Source of the DNA: JAVVEZ01 sp032250895
Lineage (GTDB): Bacteria > Pseudomonadota > Gammaproteobacteria > Pseudomonadales > Pseudohongiellaceae
Direction: 5' to 3'
NCBI GenBank assembly: GCA_032250895.1
Contig: JAVVEZ010000120.1
Location: 1 to 7,869, forward strand
Length of the DNA stretch: 7,869 nucleotides
Part shown: piece after piece, positions 1 to 4,705 of the stretch
How the letters are laid out: every line of letters begins with the position of its first letter
How positions within the stretch are numbered: position 1 is the first letter of the stretch
Translations under genes and position numbers: made by a program
Notes under the pieces: generated by a model
Told to the model about the DNA's origin: nothing
Databases searched by the model: none
Seen by the model: the letters and a program-made list of their open reading frames with translations, nothing else

Positions 1-198
1 CATCACAGTTGCGCCCGGCACCGAAAGCGCCGTAATCAGCACATACAGGCCAAAAAAGGCTGCGACGAACAGCCAGGGAAAATTTTGCCGCCAGGACTCG
101 AAGCGGTCCTGCTCGGCCTTGATCGCATCCAGCGTCAGCCAGCTGCCTGCATCAAAAAAGAAAAACGCCGCGACCAGTGCCAACAACAACGACAACAT
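1..198 (-). CDS. TVP38/TMEM64 (VTT-domain, DedA-like) membrane protein, N-terminal part
   Basis: Only the first 66 codons are present; the gene runs off the left edge. The translation has a hydrophobic N-terminal segment (about residues 2-15, rich in L, A and F), then a short amphipathic loop (TLDAIKAEQDRFESW), then a second hydrophobic segment (about 41-60) ending in TALSVPGATVM. The loop followed by an A/S-L-x-PGAT turn is typical of the start of TVP38/TMEM64 (YdjX/YdjZ-like) proteins, inner-membrane proteins of the VTT/DedA superfamily implicated in lipid scrambling or transport. The coordinates use the first ATG. The only good Shine-Dalgarno (AGGAG at 229-225) lies 26 nt upstream of that ATG but 5 nt upstream of an in-frame ATC (219-217), so the protein may begin seven residues earlier as (M)NTHKFL-M. 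An in-frame TGA further upstream rules out a much longer N-terminus. The family call is fairly confident; the start is not. Confidence 0.72.
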   Translation of the reverse strand, partial: MLSLLLALVAAFFFFDAGSWLTLDAIKAEQDRFESWRQNFPWLFVAAFFGLYVLITALSVPGATVM

Positions 199-224
199 CA
201 AAAATTTATGGGTATTGATAAGAA

Positions 225-229
225 CTCCT
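225..229 (-). promoter_or_regulatory. Strong Shine-Dalgarno of the VTT-protein gene, misplaced for the first ATG
   Basis: The minus strand reads AGGAG here. The spacer to the first in-frame ATG (198) is 26 nt and to the preceding TTG (201) is 23 nt, both far too long. The spacer to the in-frame ATC at 219-217 is 5 nt. Either ATC is the start (rare but documented for this codon class), or the base read as C is a variant or error for ATG, or the AGGAG is coincidental. Confidence 0.45.
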
Positions 230-367
230 GGGCGCCGAGCGCATTGCGGCGAGTACTGACTTCAGGGCACCTCTATTGATACAGAGTCACCTCCGGCCTT
301 CAATCCTTGCTGTCTTCCGGAACAGGTCCTGCATCCCCAAGGCCAGCCACGTGGCAGGTTTGAGAAT

Positions 368-396
368 TGTATACCTGATGACGCCGGTTTTGTCGT
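368..396 (-). promoter_or_regulatory. Possible sigma-70 promoter for the VTT-protein gene
   Basis: On the minus strand, ACGACA (396-391) and TATACA (373-368) are separated by 17 bp. They match the -35 and -10 consensus at four of six positions each. The site lies about 150 nt upstream of the proposed start, so the leader would be long. It is a weak prediction from consensus alone. Confidence 0.2.
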
Positions 397-410
397 AGCA
401 TAGCACTCGA

Positions 411-470
411 TTCTTACAAGGGAACCGCTGAATGACTCTGAGGTTCCCAAGAGGTATGACCCTGTAAGAA
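411..470. repeat. Nested inverted repeat (TTCTTACA / GGGAACC arms)
   Basis: The outer arms are TTCTTACA (411-418) and TGTAAGAA (463-470); the inner arms are GGGAACC (420-426) and GGTTCCC (442-448). The inner section is itself a two-armed structure, AGGGAACCGCTGA (419-431) facing TCTGAGGTTCCCA (437-449). The motif TCTGAGGTTCCCAAG (437-451) matches TCAGAGGTTCCTAAG (1160-1174) beyond the next gene at 13 of 15 positions. It could be a folded leader, a regulator-binding region, or the end of a small mobile element. Confidence 0.5.
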
Positions 471-554
471 AGTACCGGTTTGATCCGACCAAGTGTTTGC
501 GAGTCGTGCATGGAACGCATGCTCCTATCTGAATTCTCACAATACCCACCCAAT

Positions 555-559
555 GAGGA
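555..559 (+). promoter_or_regulatory. Ribosome binding site fixing the AhpD-like start at 568
   Basis: GAGGA at 555-559 is 8 nt from ATG 568. The in-frame ATGs at 493 and 553 have no comparable site, and homologous sequence begins only after 568, so the shorter protein is preferred. Confidence 0.65.
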
Positions 560-567
560 CACACGCT

Positions 568-1143
568 ATGTTAGCCGAACACCAACTTTCCCTTCCCTTC
601 CTCACGCTTGATACGGCCACTGGCCGTTCACTCGAAGTCCTTGAAAAAGCCAAGGCCCAGGTCGGTTTCATTCCCAATATGTATGCCGGCATGGCGCATT
701 GCCCCGGGCTGCTGGAAACCTACCTGCACGGCTATGGTGCCTTCAAGCAGGAGTCCGGTCTGACATCGGCCGAGCAGGAAATCGTCTTTCTGGCCATCAG
801 CCTGGAGAATGGTTGTGAATATTGTGTGGGGGCCCACAGCATGCTGGCGGCTACCCGCTCCGGCGTCCCGGCCGCCACCATCGAGGCCATGCGGGCCGGC
901 ACCGCCATCCCTGATGCCAAGCAGGCCGCCCTGGCTCACTTCACCCGCTTCATGGTGTCTTCAAGAGGCTTGCCCAGCAAGGCGGAAGCGAAAAAATTTC
1001 TGGACGCCGGTTTCACTGAAAAGAATATTCTGGAGATCCTGCTGGCCATCGCCGTGAAGACCATCAGCAATTACAGCAATCACATGCTGCATACGCCGCT
1101 GGATGCTCCCTTCAAGGACTGGGAGTGGAAGGACAAGCGCTAA
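568..1143 (+). CDS. Carboxymuconolactone decarboxylase / AhpD-like peroxidase-related protein
   Basis: The protein has 191 residues. It is all-helical in character and carries the AhpD-fold signature: E71, then LENGCEYCVGAH with C83, C86 and H90. The Glu twelve residues before the first Cys and the His four after the second reproduce the E118/C130/C133/H137 spacing of AhpD; only the residue matching AhpD His132 is changed (Tyr85). The N-terminal AQVGFIPNMYAGMAHCPGLLE and the C-terminal ILAIAVKTISNYSNH-like helix fit the peroxidase-related branch of the CMD family. Proteins with this motif use the Cys pair for thiol-disulfide or peroxide chemistry; some family members are decarboxylases without it. 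No signal peptide is visible, so it is probably cytosolic. It appears monocistronic, with the next gene convergent. It is flanked on both sides by related TCxGAGGTTCCY repeats (437-451 and 1160-1184). The physiological substrate cannot be told from sequence. Confidence 0.88.
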   Translation: MLAEHQLSLPFLTLDTATGRSLEVLEKAKAQVGFIPNMYAGMAHCPGLLETYLHGYGAFKQESGLTSAEQEIVFLAISLENGCEYCVGAHSMLAATRSGVPAATIEAMRAGTAIPDAKQAALAHFTRFMVSSRGLPSKAEAKKFLDAGFTEKNILEILLAIAVKTISNYSNHMLHTPLDAPFKDWEWKDKR

Positions 1144-1159
1144 ACACCCCCAAAGTTAT

Positions 1160-1184
1160 TCAGAGGTTCCTAAGGAAGCTCTGA
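1160..1184. repeat. 25-bp near-perfect palindrome
   Basis: The sequence runs from TCAGAGGTTCC through a TA-centred middle to GGAAGCTCTGA. The 12-bp arms pair except for one G:G position. It lies 17 nt after the AhpD-like stop codon and 4 nt before the larger hairpin repeat. It could act as part of a bidirectional terminator, although no clear T-run follows. It shares its core with the repeat at 437-451. Confidence 0.6.
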
Positions 1185-1188
1185 TCAT

Positions 1189-1253
1189 TCATCCCGGCGC
1201 AGGCAGGGGTCCAGGGCAAAAAAACCACTGGATTCCCGTCTGCGCGGGAATGA
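1189..1253. repeat. Interspersed hairpin repeat of the ATTCCCG...CGGGAAT type
   Basis: The left arm, starting TCATCCCGGCGCAGG and ending GGTCCAG, pairs imperfectly with the right arm, starting CTGGATTCCCG and ending GCGGGAATGA. The loop includes GGCAAAAAAACCA. The right arm alone also forms a tight hairpin: ATTCCCG-TCTG-CGCGGGAAT. Elements with these arms are scattered in many copies through proteobacterial genomes (dRS3-like or REP/MITE-like). Its place between two convergent genes suggests it may end transcription from both sides. That it is a dispersed repeat comes from knowledge of such elements; only this copy is visible here. Confidence 0.75.
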
Positions 1254-1302
1254 CGGAAAAGTACCCGGGAATGGTGCGGGACGATGGACTTCTGGGAGTC
1301 TG

Positions 1303-1521
1303 TCAACCTTCGCTGTCGCGATCCGGATGCTGGCCATCCCGGCGCCCGGCATAGTGGCGGGCTGCCTGGCGCAGCAGGGGCAGTTGCCGGTCAAAATTGC
1401 GGCAGCCCCTGCACATCAGCGTATGCAGCTTGAGCACCAGCCTTTCCCGCAGACTCAGCCTGCGTTCCTGCTGTTCAGAACTCAGCCGGGTGACGTGTTC
1501 ACAATTGATCATCTTCTTCAT
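1303..1521 (-). CDS. Small zinc-finger anti-sigma factor (zf-HC2/ZAS type)
   Basis: The protein has 72 residues. It carries C7 near the N-terminus and the H33-xxx-C37-xx-C40 motif (KLHTLMCRGCRNF), the zinc-binding signature of ZAS-type anti-sigma factors, with a charged linker (EQQERRLSLRERL) between. There is no membrane segment, so it should act in the cytosol as a soluble binder of the sigma factor encoded just before it. The two genes overlap by ATGA (1518-1521), indicating translational coupling. The start is ambiguous: GGGAG is only 1 nt from ATG 1521 but 10 nt from the in-frame ATG at 1512, which would give a protein beginning MINCEH. In ZAS proteins such as RsrA, oxidation of the Cys ligands releases zinc and the sigma factor; whether that happens here is inference. 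The C-terminal part (after residue 55) is polar and lacks recognisable structure. Confidence 0.8.
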   Translation of the reverse strand: MKKMINCEHVTRLSSEQQERRLSLRERLVLKLHTLMCRGCRNFDRQLPLLRQAARHYAGRRDGQHPDRDSEG

Positions 1522-2126
1522 GCTCCCGCTTTGAACCAGTGCATTTCCAGGCAGTCACGCAGGCGCAGGCGCGCCCGGTGCAGCAGAACATGCAGATTGC
1601 TCAAGGTCAGTCCGGCACTGGCACAGATTTCCTCACTGTCCAGCTGGACGAATTCCCGCATCATGAATACCTGCGCCTGTTTCGGTGGCAGGTTCTCCAG
1701 GCAGGTCTCGAACACCTGCCAGAACTCGGCATTTTCGAAGGCCTGATGGGGGTCGCTCCAGGCCAGTGGGCGATCATCAGGCTGCCAGAATCCATTTCGG
1801 TCAAACAGTTCAGACACGGCCTGTTCATCCTCGTCCTCACGCAACAGGTTGCTGGCATAGACCAGGCGCTGACGCTGGCGCAGAATGTCCACGATCTTGT
1901 TTTTGAGAATGGCGAACACCCAGGTCTTGAAGGCTGCCCGGCCGGCAAATTCAGAGACATTGTTCATGGCACTGATCAGAGCGTCCTGTACGGCATCTTC
2001 GGCAAGGTGGGGATCCGTCAGTTGCAGCGTCGCGAACTTCAGCATCTGCTCCCGCAGACTGCTGGTATAGGCCGTGTCGGCAATGACGTCGGTGCCGGCT
2101 GTCTCCCCCACGCTGTCACGGTTCAT
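1518..2126 (-). CDS. ECF-type RNA polymerase sigma factor (TIGR02943-like)
   Basis: The protein has 202 residues. Region 2 spans about residues 25-88, with the core-binding and -10 recognition helices visible as TDPHLAEDAVQDALISAM and the FKTWVFAILKNKIVDILRQ segment. Region 4 spans about 130-195, with LPPKQAQVFMMREF and the helix-turn-helix SEEICASAGLTLSNLHVLLHRAR. The linker (about 95-130) is acidic and longer than in minimal ECF factors (NGFWQPDDRP), which fits the conserved proteobacterial group TIGR02943. ATG 2126 was chosen because the upstream frame (to 2339) lies inside the preceding oxidoreductase gene and lacks sigma homology; a weak GGGAAA precedes it. It follows that gene by 52 nt and overlaps the anti-sigma gene by 4 nt, so all three are probably cotranscribed. 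The target promoters are unknown. Confidence 0.88.
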   Translation of the reverse strand: MNRDSVGETAGTDVIADTAYTSSLREQMLKFATLQLTDPHLAEDAVQDALISAMNNVSEFAGRAAFKTWVFAILKNKIVDILRQRQRLVYASNLLREDEDEQAVSELFDRNGFWQPDDRPLAWSDPHQAFENAEFWQVFETCLENLPPKQAQVFMMREFVQLDSEEICASAGLTLSNLHVLLHRARLRLRDCLEMHWFKAGA

Positions 2127-2178
2127 GATGTTTTCCCGGCCTGTGCCCGCAAACCGGCGCTGAAAAATTCCGGCAGAC

Positions 2179-3315
2179 TCAAGAGCCAGACTCCCGTAAA
2201 GCCCCCACTGCCCGGCTGTTGTGCGTCCCTTGCTGACGCATGAAGCGCCGGTCGATCCCGTCCTTCCACTGCCATACCCATTCCCCTTGTGCCGTGAACC
2301 GCCCCCAGGAGGCAATCGCGTGACGCGGCCCGGTGGCAAGCAAATACAGCGAACGAGCGCGCGGCCGGAAGGGTTTTAACATTCTACCCTGCACGCTGGC
2401 AACCAGATTGTGCGCCAGCACCGGACCGGCACGCACCGCATGCACCCCCGAGCGTGCCAGTTTGACATCACTGCGGGAACAGACATCGCCGGCGGCAAAG
2501 ACCTCCGGATGGGAAACACTGCGCTGAAATCTGTCGACGGCGATGAAACCTGCGTCGTCAAGGTCCAAATGTGAAAGCTGCAACCAGACTGGCGCACTGG
2601 CTCCGGTGGCGGCAATCACAACGTCGCTCTGCAGAATCTGCCCGTTATCCAGCAAGACGCCTTCGGCACAACCCACTGCCTGCCCCCGGCACACCTGCAC
2701 GCCACGGGTCTGCAAGACAGCCTGAACATTCGCCACGACGGCAGCGGCATGTCCCGGCAGAATGCCCTCGCGTGCGGCCACCAATGTGACATCACCACCC
2801 AGCGGAGCCAGCGCATGCTGAGCTGCCAGGGCCAGTTCCACGCCAGCTGCACCAGCACCCACCACCACCAGATGATAGGCCGCAGCAAGCCGGGCCTGTT
2901 CCAGAATTCGGGTCCAGCGCTGCACGAAGCCTTCGATGGGCCGCACCGTCAGCAAGCGATCACCGAGCAGGGCCAACCAGCTGCTGGAGGTCTCACTGCC
3001 CACGTCCAGCGACAGAAAATCATAGGGTGCAGTCTTGCCGTCGGACAGCACCACACAGTGACGGCGCGCATCCATGCCCGAAATTTCATCAACCACCAGA
3101 CGGACTCCGGCGGCACTGGCCAGTGGCCGAAGATCGATATGGCAAGCTTCGAGCGGGTAATGCCCGGCCATCCAACCCGGCAGCATGCCGGAATAAATGG
3201 AATGCGTGTTCCTGGAAATCAACACCACATCCAGTTCACGGACAGGCTTGCGCGCCAGGTCGTGCAATACCGCAAGCTGGGCATGGCCGCCACCTACCAG
3301 CAGCAGGCGTTTCAT
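2179..3315 (-). CDS. FAD/NAD(P)-dependent pyridine nucleotide-disulfide oxidoreductase family protein (TIGR03169-like, SelD-associated type)
   Basis: The protein has 378 residues with two Rossmann folds. The FAD-binding N-terminus is MKRLLLVGGGHAQL (residues 1-14), followed by YSGMLPGWMAGHY (41-53) and HIDLRPLASAAG. The NAD(P) site is VVVGAGAAGVELALA (150-164), and the second FAD contact is EVFAAGD (271-277). The end carries WKDGIDRRFMR (350-360). SGMLPG, the IDL segment and the DRRFM tail are marks of TIGR03169 proteins, found either fused to the N-terminus of selenide, water dikinase (SelD) or alone. Here there is no SelD domain; the protein ends 52 nt before the sigma gene. No CxxC redox pair typical of disulfide reductases is visible, so it is more like an NDH-2 or sulfide:quinone-type flavoprotein; its acceptor is unknown. 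ATG 3315 is preceded by AGGGTGG. The longer frame from 3390 adds 25 residues unlike the family. Confidence 0.85.
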   Translation of the reverse strand: MKRLLLVGGGHAQLAVLHDLARKPVRELDVVLISRNTHSIYSGMLPGWMAGHYPLEACHIDLRPLASAAGVRLVVDEISGMDARRHCVVLSDGKTAPYDFLSLDVGSETSSSWLALLGDRLLTVRPIEGFVQRWTRILEQARLAAAYHLVVVGAGAAGVELALAAQHALAPLGGDVTLVAAREGILPGHAAAVVANVQAVLQTRGVQVCRGQAVGCAEGVLLDNGQILQSDVVIAATGASAPVWLQLSHLDLDDAGFIAVDRFQRSVSHPEVFAAGDVCSRSDVKLARSGVHAVRAGPVLAHNLVASVQGRMLKPFRPRARSLYLLATGPRHAIASWGRFTAQGEWVWQWKDGIDRRFMRQQGTHNSRAVGALRESGS

Positions 3316-3479
3316 TGCCACCCTGCCTGCATCAAGGCCACACCGAAAGTCCTCTTGCCTGTAAAACCCGCTACGCTCATCATGCTTCACTGTGTCCTGT
3401 GGAATGCTGCATAGTCGTTCCGTGAGAAGCTTTTCTTACAGACAAAACTTAGCAACAGGCTTTCAGGAGACGGCCAGGC
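3316..3479. other. Intergenic region between aldo/keto reductase and oxidoreductase genes
   Basis: This 164-nt spacer must hold any separate promoter for the oxidoreductase-sigma-anti-sigma unit. I found no convincing sigma-70 promoter or terminator hairpin. The minus strand contains GGAAC (about 3417-3421), the core of many ECF -35 elements, but I cannot pair it with a clear -10. A third copy of TTCTTACA lies at 3433-3440. Confidence 0.4.
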
Positions 3480-4427
3480 TTACTTTTCATCCCACAGGTT
3501 TTCAGGTGTATTGGGTCCCTTCCAGGTGGCGCCGGTGACAAAACGGTAGTGACAATCGAGCGCATTTATTTGTGCCATTTCAGCCTCTGTGAGTTCAATT
3601 TCGGCAGCCTCAAGATTCTGATGCAGGCGCTGTGGATTGACGGACTTGGGAATCACAGCCGTTCCCCGCTTGACCGCCCAGGCCAGCAGAATCTGGGCGG
3701 GTGTCCGTTTGCGCTCGGCGGCGATCGCCTTGATCACCGTCAGTTCCATCAGCTGCGGTTCATGTTCGGCCTTGAAGGAGGCCGGTCGATCACCTGAACC
3801 CAGGGGCGAATAGGCTGTCATCAATATGCCATTGTCAACACAGAAATCCCGCAAGCCCTGTTGACTCAGCAGGGGATGCATCTCCACCTGGTTCATTTCT
3901 GGTTTGATGTGGCCGGCATCGATCAGGTGTCGGCATTTGCGGGCACTGAAATTGGAAACGCCAATGTGCCGCACCAGGCCTTCATGCACGCAGGCTTCCA
4001 TGGCGCTCCAGGTTTCCCTGAGGGGCACCTCTGCCAGACTGAGATAGCCTGCATCACTCTGTGGAAATCCAGCGCCGGACTTGAACACCACCGGCCAGTG
4101 AATGAGATAGAGATTCAAATGGTCCAGTTGCAAATCGTGCAGACTGCGCAGCAGCGCCGGCCGCACATCCTCCTGCCGGTGCGCATCATTCCAGAGTTTG
4201 GAGGTAATCCAGAGCTCGTCGCGGCTGACATCCCCAGCGGCCATGGCATCGGCAAGAGCCTGGCCGATTTCTGCTTCATTGCCGTAAACGGTGGCACAGT
4301 CGATATGCCGGTAGCCCAGACGCAGCGCGGTACGGACCGCCTCGTAAACTTCCCCCGGTCCTGCTTTCCAGGTTCCCAGACCCAGTATCGGCATCTGGTC
4401 ACCATTGGCATATTGAAGATTCTTCAT
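3480..4427 (-). CDS. Aldo/keto reductase (NADPH-dependent aldehyde/ketone reductase)
   Basis: The protein has 315 residues, the normal length for a single-domain (beta/alpha)8 AKR. The catalytic tetrad is complete: D43 (in HIDCATVYGNE), Y48, K77 (ITSKLWN) and H110 (LIHWP). The family signatures follow: LVRHIGVSNFS (151-161), NQVEMHP (179-185), AYSPLGSGDRP (205-215), and the cofactor-binding IPKSVNPQRLHQN (259-271), whose Lys-Ser pair normally grips the NADPH 2'-phosphate. The overall pattern resembles AKR1/alcohol dehydrogenase (NADP+) types that detoxify aldehydes and methylglyoxal; the substrate is not deducible. There is no signal peptide, so it is cytosolic. ATG 4427 is preceded by GAGA seven nt away. 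It is divergent from asmA and lies 164 nt upstream of the oxidoreductase-sigma unit on the same strand, so it could share transcription with it. Confidence 0.92.
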   Translation of the reverse strand: MKNLQYANGDQMPILGLGTWKAGPGEVYEAVRTALRLGYRHIDCATVYGNEAEIGQALADAMAAGDVSRDELWITSKLWNDAHRQEDVRPALLRSLHDLQLDHLNLYLIHWPVVFKSGAGFPQSDAGYLSLAEVPLRETWSAMEACVHEGLVRHIGVSNFSARKCRHLIDAGHIKPEMNQVEMHPLLSQQGLRDFCVDNGILMTAYSPLGSGDRPASFKAEHEPQLMELTVIKAIAAERKRTPAQILLAWAVKRGTAVIPKSVNPQRLHQNLEAAEIELTEAEMAQINALDCHYRFVTGATWKGPNTPENLWDEK

Positions 4428-4460
4428 AAGTATTTCTCAGGCATTGCAAAAAGACACTCG

Positions 4461-4466
4461 AGTATA
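4461..4466 (-). promoter_or_regulatory. Probable -10 box of the aldo/keto reductase promoter
   Basis: The minus strand reads TTTTATACT with TATACT (4466-4461) matching the sigma-70 -10 consensus at five of six positions, in an AT-rich patch 34 nt upstream of the start codon. The best -35 at 17 bp (ATGCCT) is poor, so the promoter may need an activator. Confidence 0.35.
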
Positions 4467-4511
4467 AAACAAATAGACAAGACAGGCATTTTCGCCGTGC
4501 ATGCCACTGCT

Positions 4512-4540
4512 TGCCGGGATGCACCCGGGGGAGCCCGGCA
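4512..4540. repeat. GC-rich hairpin in the aldo/keto reductase-asmA intergenic region
   Basis: TGCCGGG (4512-4518) pairs perfectly with CCCGGCA (4534-4540) around a 15-nt loop. No T-run follows on either strand and it lies between divergent genes, so it is not a simple terminator. It may be a structured leader or a binding site. Confidence 0.4.
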
Positions 4541-4634
4541 GGGAACCAGCAAAAACAATATGGAAATTTCCGGACAAAAAACCGATCTCCTGTACCATGC
4601 AGTCAGTGTTTTTCAACGAACGCCAACAATTCGT

Positions 4635-4664
4635 CATCCTGTTCATCCGGCATTCAGGATGAAC
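4635..4664. promoter_or_regulatory. Overlapping inverted repeats upstream of asmA
   Basis: GTTCATCC (4641-4648) pairs perfectly with GGATGAAC (4657-4664). CATCCTG (4635-4641) pairs perfectly with CAGGATG (4655-4661). Both structures use the same GGATG, so they exclude each other; the left side is a direct repeat of TCATCC. The pair lies 42 nt upstream of the asmA start and may be an operator or alternative leader hairpins. Confidence 0.4.
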
Positions 4665-4705
4665 ATGTCAGATTCACACTATCGCTCCGCGAATGGATGC
4701 CTACC

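Larger units (their letters stand above)
199..567. other. Long intergenic region, possibly decayed or repeat-derived
   Basis: This divergent region separates the VTT gene (minus) from the AhpD-like gene (plus). It holds a nested inverted repeat (411-470), a 10-bp perfect palindrome GCCACGTGGC (346-355), and two overlapping minus-strand open frames with GTG starts at 564 and 562, ending at 262 and 287. The 562-287 frame encodes a protein-like stretch (CYDKTGVIRYTILK, then TWLALGMQDLFRKTAR). I recognise no family, see no convincing ribosome site, and the two frames overlap almost fully, so I do not call a gene. It may be a small unknown gene, remains of a mobile element, or a conserved noncoding repeat. 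Confidence 0.4.

Noticed and set aside
346..355. Perfect palindrome GCCACGTGGC as an operator
   Set aside because: One 10-bp palindrome in a region without a mapped promoter is not enough to call a binding site; it is noted only in the region description.
493..567. N-terminal extension of the AhpD-like protein to 493
   Set aside because: A good Shine-Dalgarno is correctly spaced only for ATG 568, and the extension does not resemble the family.
1539..2243. Plus-strand 234-codon open frame opposite the sigma factor
   Set aside because: It is antisense to the well-supported sigma and oxidoreductase genes, without domains or a ribosome site.
2127..2339. N-terminal extension of the sigma factor to 2339
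   Set aside because: The extra 71 residues are rich in Gly, Arg and Ser, unlike sigma factors, and mostly overlap the end of the upstream gene in another frame.
2749..3414. Plus-strand 221-codon open frame opposite the oxidoreductase
   Set aside because: It is antisense to the TIGR03169-like gene and its sequence is low in protein-like character.
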